A stretch of 64,000 nucleotides of DNA from Deferribacter desulfuricans SSM1 (GTDB lineage Bacteria > Chrysiogenota > Deferribacteres > Deferribacterales > Deferribacteraceae): NCBI RefSeq assembly GCF_000010985.1, contig NC_013939.1, forward strand, positions 124,001 through 188,000, read 5' to 3'. Numbering within the stretch: the first letter of the stretch is position 1; the number at the start of each line of letters is the position of its first letter. Below, piece after piece: positions 38,946 to 48,832 of this stretch. The notes under the pieces are model-generated. The model was given only the letters and a program-made list of their open reading frames with translations. It had not been told where the DNA came from and made no database searches. Position numbers and translations under genes: made by a program.

Positions 38946-40142
38946 ATGTATAAGGTTCTTGCTATAGATGATAGCCCCACAATGCACCGTCTATTTAAGA
39001 TGATTTTTACTGAAGAAAATGGTTATCAACTTATTTCCGCTTACAATGGTGAAGAAGGTTTAGATAAGCTGAGAGAATCAGATCCTGATATAATTTTATT
39101 AGATTTCGTAATGCCAAAACTAAATGGGTTTCAATTTGCTAAGCTAATTAGAGAGGATTTAAAGAAGAATACACCGATTTTGCTTATTACCAGTAAAGCA
39201 GAAAAGGTTGGCGATAGGTTTATTAATAAATTTAGCAATATTGATTGTATTGCCAAACCTTTTCAGGCAGAAGATTTAGAACGTAAAGTAAGAGAGATGC
39301 TTAGTGGAGAGAAACCGGAATCTTTAAATATTGATGATAGTGAAAGTGTAGAGCAAGTTGATTTTAAAGTAAATGTGAGTAATGAAAGTGAAAATGCAGT
39401 TTCAGGCATAGCTTCTAGAGTTGAAGAGCAGGTATTACCATCCTTAAGGGAATTGATTGATAAAGTTTTAAAATTTGAAACTGGATATATGATAAGCGAT
39501 GTGAAGGGTGATTTTATAAATATAGAAAAACTATTAGAATTAATTAATAAGTTTGAAGGGGAGTTGATATTTTTTAATAAAAACGGGGATATACATTTTT
39601 ATATTCAAAATGGGTTTATTATCCATGGTTTTAGGGGTGATAATAAACTGGCAGATATATTTGAGTTATATCAGGATGTTTGTAATATTTGTTTATTAGA
39701 GGTAGAAAGCTTGTTTGAACTTTATGAACAGCTTCGAAATTTAGGTTTTGATGATCTCTTTTTGAAGAAATACTATGAATTTTATTTAAATACTATAATA
39801 GAAGAATTATTGAATGGAGATTATAGATATTATTTAAATGAAGTGGATATCCCAGAAAATATGTTTTCAAGACTAAAGTATGATGTTTCTAAACTTATAG
39901 ATAATTACAACCTTTATTTAGAAGAGAAGATGGAGATAAATAAGATTATTTTTGATGGTTCGTTGACACCTAAAACTGTTGAAGCAGATATTTCTTCTTT
40001 AACAGAGTTTGAAAAGAGGATTTATGAGCTATGCAATAATGAGAGAAATATAAGCAAGATAATAAGTTATTTTGGAAATAATAAAGAGATAGCAAAAAAT
40101 ACAATTGGTGCATTAATTTTAACTGGTTTTTTAACTATTTAG
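38946..40142 (+). CDS. PatA-type response regulator (receiver plus large unknown region)
   Basis: 398 residues. An N-terminal receiver has the acidic pair in AIDDSPTMHR, phospho-acceptor Asp in ILLDFVMPKLNG and Lys in IAKPF. The remainder, about residues 170-398, resembles DUF4388/PatA-like regions (FEGELIFFNKNGDIHFYIQNG) found before CheY-CheW-MCP-CheA genes. GGGAGG fits the ATG at 38946; an in-frame upstream TTG is less likely. It heads a chemosensory cluster. The target may be a type IV pilus motor, but no pilus genes are in view. Confidence 0.8.
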   Translation: MYKVLAIDDSPTMHRLFKMIFTEENGYQLISAYNGEEGLDKLRESDPDIILLDFVMPKLNGFQFAKLIREDLKKNTPILLITSKAEKVGDRFINKFSNIDCIAKPFQAEDLERKVREMLSGEKPESLNIDDSESVEQVDFKVNVSNESENAVSGIASRVEEQVLPSLRELIDKVLKFETGYMISDVKGDFINIEKLLELINKFEGELIFFNKNGDIHFYIQNGFIIHGFRGDNKLADIFELYQDVCNICLLEVESLFELYEQLRNLGFDDLFLKKYYEFYLNTIIEELLNGDYRYYLNEVDIPENMFSRLKYDVSKLIDNYNLYLEEKMEINKIIFDGSLTPKTVEADISSLTEFEKRIYELCNNERNISKIISYFGNNKEIAKNTIGALILTGFLTI

Positions 40143-40155
40143 TAAGGAGGTCTTG

Positions 40156-40515
40156 ATGAAGAAAATATTGATTGCAGAAGACAGTTCGACTGAAAGAGAG
40201 ATTATGAAAAAGGCCTTGGAGGCTGAAGGTTTTACTGTTGTTGCGGTTGCTGATGGTGATGCAGCTTTGGAAGAGGTGAAAAAAAGCGAATATGATGTAA
40301 TCATTTTGGATGTTATTATGCCTGGTAAAAACGGTTATCAGGTATGTCGTGAAATAAAGAGGGATGAGCTTTTGAAAGATACCCCAGTTATAATTGTTAC
40401 AAGTAAAGGGCAGGAGAGTGATAAGTTTTGGGGTAAAAGGCAAGGTGCCGATGAATATATAGTAAAACCCTTTAATGTAGATCTTTTAATTTCGACTGTT
40501 AAGAGATTTTTATGA
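40156..40515 (+). CDS. CheY-like response regulator
   Basis: A 119-residue single receiver. The acidic pocket is in IAEDSSTER, the phospho-acceptor Asp in VIILDVIMPGKNGYQV, the Thr in VIIVTSKGQ and the Lys in IVKPF. It resembles PilG/PilH/PixH. AAGGAGG at 40144-40150 fits the ATG at 40156. Its stop overlaps the cheW start by four bases. Confidence 0.88.
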   Translation: MKKILIAEDSSTEREIMKKALEAEGFTVVAVADGDAALEEVKKSEYDVIILDVIMPGKNGYQVCREIKRDELLKDTPVIIVTSKGQESDKFWGKRQGADEYIVKPFNVDLLISTVKRFL

Positions 40516-40979
40516 TTAAAGAGTTATTGAATAAAAAATTAAAAAGAGAAGTAATTGTTGTCAAAAAGGATGAAAAGAGTTTTATTCAATTTAAAGTAGG
40601 CGGTATATCTTTATTGTTGGATATGAGTAATGTATTTGTTGTTTTAGAATATAAACAAATAGTTGAATTGCCTGGAGCACCTTCACATATTTTAGGAATT
40701 ATTTATTATCAAGGTGAAGTTATCCCTATAGTTGATTTAAAAGGGATTTTTAATGAGGCTACCACATTTAGGACAGAGAATACACGTTTTGTGATAATAA
40801 AATATAACAATGAATTAATTGGAATTTTTGCAGATGAGGTTTTAGGAATAAAAAATATTAATAAAGCTTTATTAAAACAAACTGATGAAGATTTTTTCAG
40901 CGCAACGGTTAAACTTAGTGACGAAATAAATAAAGTAATAGATATAGAGAAGTTTTACAATAAACTTAAAGTTTCATAA
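40512..40979 (+). CDS. cheW: CheW-type coupling protein
   Basis: A 155-residue CheW domain linking receptor and kinase. [19 protein letters not shown] is the first strand region and [18 protein letters not shown] the conserved core. It carries an extra basic N-terminal segment ([12 protein letters not shown]). It overlaps cheY and lies ten bases before the receptor gene. Confidence 0.9.
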   Translation: MIKELLNKKLKREVIVVKKDEKSFIQFKVGGISLLLDMSNVFVVLEYKQIVELPGAPSHILGIIYYQGEVIPIVDLKGIFNEATTFRTENTRFVIIKYNNELIGIFADEVLGIKNINKALLKQTDEDFFSATVKLSDEINKVIDIEKFYNKLKVS

Positions 40980-40989
40980 GGAGTTTGTT

Positions 40990-43137
40990 ATGAGGTTAAG
41001 CTTAAATCTTAAGTTATTTATTTTAGTACTACTTTTAATTTTTATTACAGGTTTTGTTTCAATTTACTTTTTGTATCAAAGTTCAACAAATCTGGCTATT
41101 TCTCAGGCCCAAAAAGAATTGGCCAGTAAAGTTAATAACGTTAGAGTAATTTTGGGGCAGGTTAACGAAGATATTATTTCAACAGTCTCAGTTACATCGA
41201 GATTACAAGAGGTTAGGAGTGCATTTTCTTCAACTGCAAGTAAGGAAAAGCTTGGTACTGTATTTGACGAGCTTTTATCAAGAAAAGAGATAGGGTACAT
41301 AAAAGGTTTTTTTGTTATAGATAAAGATTATAATTATATAACTAAAAAATATCTTTTTGAAGGTGAAGTGCCTGATATCGATGAATTTATCTATTTTGAT
41401 GATTTTGAGCAGGGTAAAATTTATTTTGAACCGATTTTAAGTTTGGATTTCCCATACTTTGTATATTATACAGGTGTTTATTCTAATAATAAATTGATTG
41501 GAGCTTTGGGTGCTGTAATAGATGCAAATTATATCTTAAGCTCTATAAATAAAACATTTACTGTTAGTGATACTCACACTCCTGAAGCAAGTTGTAAATC
41601 TTGTCATACTGCAGCTAAGAACTTGTTAAATTATGGGTTTTCTGTTTCATTAGATGATGATGGTAATGTCCTTGTGAATACTTTAGTTAAAGACGGTTTG
41701 TTGATTGCTCCTGATAAATTCTTTTCTGAATTAGTTAAGAAAGAGAAAAATAATTTGTTTAAGAAAACATCTATTAGCAAAGAAGTAACCATTCAAAATA
41801 ATAATTTTATTGGTTCTATAGGTAGGGTGAAACTGAATAAATTTGGTATCATTGTAGGTTTTTTTAAAAATAGAGCATATGTTTTAAGTAAGGTAGAAAA
41901 AGGTAGACAGCAAGCTTTTATAACTACGATAGTTATTGCTGCTGCAATGTTTATAATATCTTTTATAGTTTTTAAGCTCCTCTTTTCACCACTTTTTAGA
42001 ATAAATGAAACGATGAAGCAAATTCAAAAAGGGGACTATGATGTTAGGGTTAATGTGAGAAGAAACGATGAGCTTGGTGATATTGCAAAAACATTAAACG
42101 AAATGCTTGATGAACTCAAAAATTATATCCAAACAGAAGAGGATAGACAAAGATTACAGCGTCAAGCTATTCATTTAATGGATGTAGTATCTAGAGCTGC
42201 TGATGGTGATCTTACAGTCCAAGCAGAAGTTACTGCAGATGAGTTAGGGTCGGTTGCTGATGCTTTTAACTTGATGACTGAAAGTATTAAAGAGTTAATT
42301 GGTGAAATTAAGAAAGCTGGTGATTCAATTGTTAAATCTACAGAGGAGTTATTGCAATCATCGGAAAAGACAACAGCTGGAGCTAAAACACAGATAGAAG
42401 AGTTGGAAAAAGTTGTTGAAAAATTGGGTGAATTTAAAAAGCAGATGATTTCCGTTCTTGAAAGTGCCAATAGGTCATTAAAACTTGTTATGCAAGCAAA
42501 CGAAAGCTCTAAAAACGGTAGTAAGCTATTACAAGAAACTATTGAAGCTATGAGTGATGTTAGAAGGTATTCGCAACTTGCAAGTAAGAAAGTAAAATCT
42601 CTTGGCGAAAAATCGATGGAAATTAATGAAATTACAAGAGTTATTAGTGAAATTTCTAACCAGACAAACTTGCTTGCTTTAAACGCAGCAATTGAGGCAG
42701 CAAGAGCTGGTGAATATGGACATGGTTTTGCGGTGGTTGCTGACGAGATTAGGAAACTTGCAGAGAGGACGAATGAGGCAACAGAAGAGATTAGTAATTT
42801 GATAAAAACTGTGCAGTCAGAGACAGGGGATACTGTGAAACTTGTTGAAGAAAGTTATTCAAAAATTGAAGTGAGCTCACATAAAACTGAAGAGGCAGGT
42901 GATGCTTTAATCGAAATTAATGTTAGCCTTGAGAAGGTTAGTGAATCTATGAAAGAAATGGCAGAAAATGTTTCTACTCAGGCGGAGGAAACTGATGAGG
43001 TAATTGAAGTGGCAGAAAGAGTTAAAAATATTGCCGTTGATACTGCTAATAATGTTGAAAATACTAACAGAATTATTGCAACTCTATCACAGCTTGCTGA
43101 AGTGCTTAATGATGCTGTTAATAGATTTAAAGTATAA
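40990..43137 (+). CDS. methyl-accepting chemotaxis receptor with CxxCH haem motif
   Basis: A 715-residue receptor. Membrane helix 1 (about residues 8-28), a periplasmic sensor of about 270 residues, membrane helix 2 (about 313-333), two HAMP-like segments, and a signalling domain with [20 protein letters not shown]. The sensor contains CKSCH at residues 202-206, the attachment motif for c-type haem, preceded by a nearby His that could be a second ligand. The window also encodes cytochrome c maturation. A redox or gas-ligand signal is inferred. No CheR or CheB lies in the cluster. Confidence 0.88.
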   Translation: MRLSLNLKLFILVLLLIFITGFVSIYFLYQSSTNLAISQAQKELASKVNNVRVILGQVNEDIISTVSVTSRLQEVRSAFSSTASKEKLGTVFDELLSRKEIGYIKGFFVIDKDYNYITKKYLFEGEVPDIDEFIYFDDFEQGKIYFEPILSLDFPYFVYYTGVYSNNKLIGALGAVIDANYILSSINKTFTVSDTHTPEASCKSCHTAAKNLLNYGFSVSLDDDGNVLVNTLVKDGLLIAPDKFFSELVKKEKNNLFKKTSISKEVTIQNNNFIGSIGRVKLNKFGIIVGFFKNRAYVLSKVEKGRQQAFITTIVIAAAMFIISFIVFKLLFSPLFRINETMKQIQKGDYDVRVNVRRNDELGDIAKTLNEMLDELKNYIQTEEDRQRLQRQAIHLMDVVSRAADGDLTVQAEVTADELGSVADAFNLMTESIKELIGEIKKAGDSIVKSTEELLQSSEKTTAGAKTQIEELEKVVEKLGEFKKQMISVLESANRSLKLVMQANESSKNGSKLLQETIEAMSDVRRYSQLASKKVKSLGEKSMEINEITRVISEISNQTNLLALNAAIEAARAGEYGHGFAVVADEIRKLAERTNEATEEISNLIKTVQSETGDTVKLVEESYSKIEVSSHKTEEAGDALIEINVSLEKVSESMKEMAENVSTQAEETDEVIEVAERVKNIAVDTANNVENTNRIIATLSQLAEVLNDAVNRFKV

Positions 43138-43142
43138 TTGTT

Positions 43143-45470
43143 ATGGCTAAAATAGATAAAAAAGAATTAATAAAATTTTTCTTAGTAGAGTCTGAAGAGC
43201 ATTTTGAGACCATTTTTAATGGTATAAATGTGTTATTAAACGATTTAGATAACTGGTCAATTGTTGAAGAAATTTATAGAAGTACCCATACTTTAAAAGG
43301 CTCTTCTGCGATGGTTGATTTTAAGAATTTTTCTACGGTTACACATCGTATAGAAGATATATTTGATGCTATTAAAACTGGCCAGCTTGAGAGGAAAAAA
43401 GATTTAATATTAAAAATATTAGAAGTATTTCACGAACTTAGTGATTACTTAAAGAAAAACAAACAGGATTTAACAGATGAATTAAAAGAACACTATTTAA
43501 ATTTGTTAGAAATGGGAGATAGTGACAAGAAAGATAGTAATGAACCTGAATTAGAGAAAATTTCAACGGTTGCTAGTTTTAAAAAAGCTCAAGAGGTTGC
43601 TGATAAAGATTTCCCTGTGAAAGAGCCTGAGGTTGGGGAGTCTTTTGTTAGAGTAAGTTTAGAAAAGATAGATTTCTTGTTAAATTTAACAGGTGAATTA
43701 GTAGTTACGAGAAATAAACAGAATGAGAATATTAAGGAGATAATCTCTATTTCGAAAGAATTAGAATATGCAAGAAGCAGACTTGTTAAAATCCTTGATA
43801 AGTTTAGAGAAAAATATATGTATTCTACTGACAAGGATAAGGATGATGATGAGAAAGGTGAGAATATTTTATTGGCAGAATTTTTGGAAGGGGAATTTGA
43901 TAAGTATACAGACATAAATATCTTATCAAGGCAAATGGTTGAAGTAGGCACAGATATTACAAGTCTTATCACCTTGCTGTTTCAAAAATTTTCAAGTATT
44001 CAAAATGATATAGATTATATAAACAGGGTGACTCACTCATTAGAAAGAAGTTTGACTAATATTAAGCTTGTTCCTGTAAAAAACCTTTTTAATATTGCAA
44101 TGAGGACTGCTTCTATAACAGCTCGTCAAGAAGGTAAAGATGTCAATTTAACTGTTTCTGGTGAAAATTTAGAAATTGATAAAGCTATTATAGATATAAT
44201 TCAGGATGTGTTTTTGCACCTTGTAAGAAATGCGGTTTCCCATGGTATTGAGAGTAAGCAAGAAAGATTACAAAAAGGGAAAAGTAATATAGGTAATATT
44301 AAATTATCAGCTTTTCGATCTGGGACATCCATCATCTTTGAAATAGAAGATGATGGCAGAGGGATTGACCTTGATAAAATAAAGAAGCGAATTGTTGAAA
44401 ATGGGTTGCTTTCAGAATATGAAGTTAATCAGTTAAGAACTGATGAGTTAATATCATACCTTTTTTACCCTGGTTTTTCTACAGCGGATAAGCTTTCAGA
44501 TGTTTCTGGTCGAGGCATAGGTTTGGATGTTGTTAAGAAAAATGTGGAAAATTTGGGTGGCACAATAAATGTTTCCAGCAAAAAGGATCAGTTTACTAAG
44601 TTTACGTTGATGATACCAGTTACTCAATTTATTGCAGATTATTTGATTGTAGGAAGCGAAAATAAGAAGTTTGCAATACCTTTGCAATCGATTTATGAAA
44701 TTATACCTATCGATGTAAATAATATTAAAAAGATTGGTGATCACTTTTTCTATAATTTAAGAAAAGATGTGTATGAAATAGTAGATTTAATGGTTGCTTT
44801 GGGGGTAAAAAAGAGAAATGAATTCCGTAATGATACTTTTGGTATATTAGTTTCAGGGCCAAGTAAAAAATATATTATCCAAGTTGAAGAAATACTTGGT
44901 AGAGAAACAACAATCACTAAGAAATTTAAACCATTTATTGCAAGACTTGATAAGTATTTAGGAACTTCTGTTAGTGCAGGTGGAGATATAAGACTTATAT
45001 TAGATACCATTAGGTTATTCTCCTCTAAAATAAAATCTCGGGAGTTTATTAAGATTGATAAATTGAAGGATGAGAAATCAGTGACATATTATTCAAATGG
45101 GGTTTTGATAGTTGATGATTCGATATCTGTTAGGAAATATTTAAAAGATATACTTACAAAAAATGGTTATAAAGTCTTGGAAGCAAAGGATGGATTACAG
45201 GCTTTGGAAACATTGGAGCTTAATAGAGTTCCTTATATTATAACTGACCTTGAAATGCCAAATTTAAATGGTTATGAACTAATTGATAAAATTAGGAATA
45301 ATATCCAAGATAAAAGTGTGAAAATTTATGTAATTACTTCAAGAGGGACAGAAAAACACAGATCGAAGGCTTTAGAATTGGGGGCTGATGGTTTTATTGT
45401 AAAACCTTTCACTGAAGAGACAATTTTGGAAATTTTAAAAGGGCCAGATTATGAAAGCATTGATGTTTAA
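43143..45470 (+). CDS. cheA: hybrid CheA histidine kinase with C-terminal receiver
   Basis: 775 residues. One Hpt domain with the phosphorylated His49 in RSTHTLKGSS, a long linker, CheA dimerisation region, catalytic HATPase (HLVRNAVSHGIE, EDDGRGID, GRGIGLDVV), a CheW-like P5 domain, and a receiver with LIVDDSISVRK and ITDLEMPNLNG at about 652-770. This architecture (Hpt-CheA-REC) matches PixL/ChpA-like kinases of type IV pilus systems rather than flagellar CheA. It overlaps the following gene by 20 bases. Confidence 0.92.
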   Translation: MAKIDKKELIKFFLVESEEHFETIFNGINVLLNDLDNWSIVEEIYRSTHTLKGSSAMVDFKNFSTVTHRIEDIFDAIKTGQLERKKDLILKILEVFHELSDYLKKNKQDLTDELKEHYLNLLEMGDSDKKDSNEPELEKISTVASFKKAQEVADKDFPVKEPEVGESFVRVSLEKIDFLLNLTGELVVTRNKQNENIKEIISISKELEYARSRLVKILDKFREKYMYSTDKDKDDDEKGENILLAEFLEGEFDKYTDINILSRQMVEVGTDITSLITLLFQKFSSIQNDIDYINRVTHSLERSLTNIKLVPVKNLFNIAMRTASITARQEGKDVNLTVSGENLEIDKAIIDIIQDVFLHLVRNAVSHGIESKQERLQKGKSNIGNIKLSAFRSGTSIIFEIEDDGRGIDLDKIKKRIVENGLLSEYEVNQLRTDELISYLFYPGFSTADKLSDVSGRGIGLDVVKKNVENLGGTINVSSKKDQFTKFTLMIPVTQFIADYLIVGSENKKFAIPLQSIYEIIPIDVNNIKKIGDHFFYNLRKDVYEIVDLMVALGVKKRNEFRNDTFGILVSGPSKKYIIQVEEILGRETTITKKFKPFIARLDKYLGTSVSAGGDIRLILDTIRLFSSKIKSREFIKIDKLKDEKSVTYYSNGVLIVDDSISVRKYLKDILTKNGYKVLEAKDGLQALETLELNRVPYIITDLEMPNLNGYELIDKIRNNIQDKSVKIYVITSRGTEKHRSKALELGADGFIVKPFTEETILEILKGPDYESIDV

Positions 45471-45819
45471 AGTAGCTGATGTTCTATTTTTAGTGGATTT
45501 AAAGGATTTGTTACATGTTTCACTATATGAAGAGTATGATCCGAAGGAAGATATAAAAATTTTAGATCTATCCAATTTTCTGGAAGGCACTGTGAATAAA
45601 AAGTATATTTTATTTATAACTGACGATAAAAAGTATGTAGGTGTAATTTCTGATGAAATTTATGATATTTTAGAGTATAATGAATACAAATCCTTTGAAA
45701 AGGATGAAAGAAAATTGAATTTTTTAAAAGGTGTTGTGGATTATAATAATAGTTTGTTATATTTGATAGATGCCGAAAAATTAATAGAGGTTGCGTATGA
45801 AAAAGATCATGTTAATTGA
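45451..45819 (+). CDS. degenerate CheW-like protein
   Basis: A 122-residue protein with weak CheW features: short beta-strand pattern (ALMFKVADVLFLVDL) and GTVNKKYILFITDDKKYVGVISDEI. It is smaller and more divergent than the CheW upstream. Placed between cheA and a response regulator with overlaps on both sides, it may be a second coupling protein, comparable to ChpC. Function inferred from position and weak similarity. Confidence 0.6.
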   Translation: MKALMFKVADVLFLVDLKDLLHVSLYEEYDPKEDIKILDLSNFLEGTVNKKYILFITDDKKYVGVISDEIYDILEYNEYKSFEKDERKLNFLKGVVDYNNSLLYLIDAEKLIEVAYEKDHVN

Positions 45820-47191
45820 TGATAGTGTTACAATCCACAGAGTTATTGATCTTTCTTTGGATGAAGAAAAATATCAGGTAATAAAGGCTTTCTCAGCTGA
45901 AGAAGCAAAACAGAAGTTAAATGAGTTTGTTCCGGATATTGTGCTATTGGACAATAAATTGCCAGATATTCAAGTTGATGATTTTATAAGAGATATAAAA
46001 GGGGTTAATCCTGCTGGTAAAGTCATTTTATTAGTTGGAGCTTTTGATAATTTTGATGAATCTGAATTAGAGAAAGTTGGTGCTGATGCATATCTTCTTA
46101 AACCTTTTAACTCGCAAGCTTTAGAGGAATCTATAGAAAAATTTTCTGAGGTTGAAACTGTAGAGGAGGAGCATACTGAGGTAGAAGAAAGATCTGAGGA
46201 TTTTGAAGAATTACTATCCACAGTGACAGAAGAAGGGGTTGAAGAAACTGAAGATAAAATAGTTGATGAAGAGATTGAGTCTTTTGATGATATTTTAGAG
46301 GAAACGAAGGATGTGGAAAGCGAATCTGAAGGTGTGGAAGATATATTCGAAAGCGAAGTAGAAGGTAAGGATGAATCAGTAGAGGATATTTTTAAAGATT
46401 TAGAAGAAGAACTCTCTAAGGATATGGAAGAAGATGAAGATAAAAAAGAATTTGAAATTGAAGAAGAGAATTTGGAAGAGGAAATTTCCCCTGAAATAGC
46501 TGAGGATGAACAAGATAGATTAGATCAATCGGTAGAAGATGATTTGTTAGAGGAGCTCGAAGAAGCGTTTAGTGATGATACTGATGAGAAAATAGAAGAA
46601 GAGATACCCGAAGATGTGGATTCTATCTTTGAGGAATTGGAAGAGGATTTGGATAAAGAAGATGAGCAGGATGAAGAACCGGAATTAATTCAAGAAAATG
46701 AGATCCAAGATGAGACTTTTGCTGATATAGATAAATCTGAAGATGAGCCTGTTGTGGAGGAAGGTGAATCTTTAGGTGAAGTTGAGAAACAGGAATCTAG
46801 TTTGGTGGATGAGCGAATAGATGATGCTTTGGATAGAGAGTTGTCTATAGATGAAGAGACTGTTAGTGTAACTGATGAAATAGAAGAGTCTGACGAACAA
46901 CCTAAAACTACTGTTGATATTGAACAGTTAGGGGAGATTATTAAAAATGAATTAACTTCCTTTAAAGAGGAACTGCAGGATATATTTAAAAGCGAATTAA
47001 ATGATGAGATTGTTAAGAATGCGATTAAAGATGTTTTAAGTGAAGAGATGTTAAAAGAAGTGTTAAATAATGTTTTGAAAGAAACCTTAGAAAAAGTGAT
47101 TTGGGAGATTGTTCCGGAGTTAGCTGAAAAGTTAATAATTGAAGAGATTGAAAGATTAAAAAAGGGTATTACTGAAAATGAAGAAAGTTGA
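45797..47191 (+). CDS. response regulator with long acidic region and helical C-terminus
   Basis: About 464 residues. A receiver (residues 1-118) has LIDDSVTIHR and VLLDNKLPD, so the phospho-Asp is present. Residues about 125-375 are dominated by Glu and Asp and probably disordered. The last 85 residues are amphipathic helices ending in VIWEIVPELAEKLIIEEI, a motif I recall from response regulators of Deltaproteobacteria. AGAGG lies six bases before the ATG. It overlaps purM by 14 bases. It may be a localisation or filament-like output protein. Confidence 0.75.
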   Translation: MKKIMLIDDSVTIHRVIDLSLDEEKYQVIKAFSAEEAKQKLNEFVPDIVLLDNKLPDIQVDDFIRDIKGVNPAGKVILLVGAFDNFDESELEKVGADAYLLKPFNSQALEESIEKFSEVETVEEEHTEVEERSEDFEELLSTVTEEGVEETEDKIVDEEIESFDDILEETKDVESESEGVEDIFESEVEGKDESVEDIFKDLEEELSKDMEEDEDKKEFEIEEENLEEEISPEIAEDEQDRLDQSVEDDLLEELEEAFSDDTDEKIEEEIPEDVDSIFEELEEDLDKEDEQDEEPELIQENEIQDETFADIDKSEDEPVVEEGESLGEVEKQESSLVDERIDDALDRELSIDEETVSVTDEIEESDEQPKTTVDIEQLGEIIKNELTSFKEELQDIFKSELNDEIVKNAIKDVLSEEMLKEVLNNVLKETLEKVIWEIVPELAEKLIIEEIERLKKGITENEES

Positions 47192-48224
47192 TTATAAAAG
47201 TAGTGGTGTAAATATACAGGAAGGGAATAAATTTGTTAAAAATATTAAGAATTATGTAGAATCTACTTTTAATTCAAATGTTTTGTGTTCACTTGGTGGA
47301 TTTGCTGGTTTTTATGATATTTCTTTTGTTAAAAAGTATAAAAGACCAGTTTTAGTCTCAGGTACTGATGGAGTAGGGACTAAATTAAAAGTTGCAATAA
47401 TGGCAAAAAGGTATGATACGATTGGTATTGATCTTGTGGCGATGTGCGTTAATGATGTGTTAGTAACAGGGGCTAAGCCCCTGTTTTTTTTGGACTATTT
47501 TGCCACAGGAAAACTTGATGCAGAGAGTATGAGTGATATTGTCAAAGGGATTGCAAAAGGTTGTAAAGAGGCTGGTTGTGCTCTGATTGGTGGTGAGACT
47601 GCAGAAATGCCTGGGATGTATGATGTAGGGGAGTTTGATCTTGCTGGCTTTTGTGTGGGAGTTGTTGATTATGAGAATATAATTGATGGCAGAAATATAA
47701 TAGATGGTGATGTGGTTTTAGGTATTAAATCTAATGGTTATCATAGCAATGGTTATTCGTTGTTAAGAAAGATTTATTTTGAGCAGTTGGGGTTAAAGAT
47801 TGACGATAAGTTAGATAAAAACATTACAGTTGGTGACTTATTACTTAAACCAACGAAAATTTATTATGAGGAAATCTTTAAACTACTCAATGAAAAAATA
47901 TCAATAAAAGGTTTAGTCCATATTACAGGGGGTGGTTTTTATGAAAATATCCCACGTATATTGCCAGATAATTGTGGGGTAGAGATATACAAAGATAAAA
48001 TCCCTAAACTATTTGAGTACTCTTTTATCATGAATAATGTCAACATAGATTTAAGAGAGATGTTTACCGTTTTTAATATGGGTATAGGTATGGTGATTGT
48101 TGCAGATAAAGAAGATGCAAAAAAAATATTAAACATTTTAAATAAAGATGATGAGGTAGCTTTAGAAATTGGAAAAGTTTTTAGTGGAGAAAAAGTGGTA
48201 AAAATTTCGGGAGTAGATTTTTGA
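47178..48224 (+). CDS. purM: phosphoribosylformylglycinamidine cyclo-ligase
   Basis: AIR synthetase of purine biosynthesis, 348 residues. GTDGVGTKLK (about residues 56-65), DYFATGKL and GGETAEMPGMY are the family signatures. The stretch encoding VTGAKPLFF is written as a near-perfect intrinsic terminator in the sense direction. It overlaps the last gene of the chemosensory cluster and the purN start, so purine synthesis may ride on the same transcript. Confidence 0.95.
   Translation: MKKVDYKSSGVNIQEGNKFVKNIKNYVESTFNSNVLCSLGGFAGFYDISFVKKYKRPVLVSGTDGVGTKLKVAIMAKRYDTIGIDLVAMCVNDVLVTGAKPLFFLDYFATGKLDAESMSDIVKGIAKGCKEAGCALIGGETAEMPGMYDVGEFDLAGFCVGVVDYENIIDGRNIIDGDVVLGIKSNGYHSNGYSLLRKIYFEQLGLKIDDKLDKNITVGDLLLKPTKIYYEEIFKLLNEKISIKGLVHITGGGFYENIPRILPDNCGVEIYKDKIPKLFEYSFIMNNVNIDLREMFTVFNMGIGMVIVADKEDAKKILNILNKDDEVALEIGKVFSGEKVVKISGVDF
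47465..47491 (+). terminator. intrinsic-terminator shape inside purM
   Basis: A 9-bp stem AACAGGGGC/GCCCCTGTT with a 3-base loop (TAA) is followed by a T-run; eight T occupy 47484-47491. It lies in sense orientation about 290 bases into purM. The codons used (GGG, CCC, CTG) are GC-rich choices rare in the surrounding genes. Possible attenuator or chance consequence of a conserved protein motif. Confidence 0.55.
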
Positions 48225-48832
48225 AAAGATTAGCTGTTTTATTGTCAGGTAGAGGTTCAAATTTTAAAGCGATATATAAAGCTATACAAGATGGTAATAT
48301 CACAAATGCAGAGATAGCTATCGTTATTAGTAATAAAGCTGATGCAAAGGGGTTACTTTTTGCTAGAGATGTGGGATTGGATGCAAGATTTATTGATCCA
48401 GCTTCTTTTTCCTCAAGAGAGGATTTTGACAAACATGTGGTAAATATACTTAACTCAAAACAGATAGATTTAGTTTGTTTAGCTGGTTTTATGAGATTAA
48501 TAACTTCCTATTTTATTAATGCTTATAAAGATAAAATTATAAATATACACCCATCTTTGTTGCCAAGTTTTCCTGGTCTAAATGCTCAGAAACAAGCATT
48601 GGAATATGGGGTAAAAATTACTGGATGTACTGTTCATTTTGTTGATGAAAAAGTTGATCATGGCCCCATTATATTACAAAGAGCTGTGCCAGTATTTGAT
48701 GATGATGATGTTGAGTCGTTGTCTGAAAGAATATTAAAAGAGGAACATAAGATTTATCCTGAAGCTATAAATCTTATTGTAAATGATAAGGTAGAAATTA
48801 AGGGGAGAAGAGTAATTGTTAAAAAGAGCTAG
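48221..48832 (+). CDS. purN: phosphoribosylglycinamide formyltransferase
   Basis: Uses 10-formyl-THF to formylate GAR in purine synthesis. LLSGRGSNFKAI at the N-terminus, LAGFMRLI, catalytic NIHPSLLPSFPG (Asn, His) and the Asp in VDHGPII are present. 203 residues is standard. Start is TTG overlapping the purM stop by four bases. Confidence 0.94.
   Translation: MKRLAVLLSGRGSNFKAIYKAIQDGNITNAEIAIVISNKADAKGLLFARDVGLDARFIDPASFSSREDFDKHVVNILNSKQIDLVCLAGFMRLITSYFINAYKDKIINIHPSLLPSFPGLNAQKQALEYGVKITGCTVHFVDEKVDHGPIILQRAVPVFDDDDVESLSERILKEEHKIYPEAINLIVNDKVEIKGRRVIVKKS

Noticed and set aside
43589-43972. Minus-strand frame of 127 codons opposite cheA
   Set aside because: Serine- and leucine-rich shadow of an acidic and lysine-rich plus-strand protein; no signals of its own.
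46190-46920. Acidic repeats in the response regulator as a tandem-repeat array
   Set aside because: The Glu/Asp-rich stretch has no regular unit; it is low-complexity coding sequence rather than a DNA repeat.
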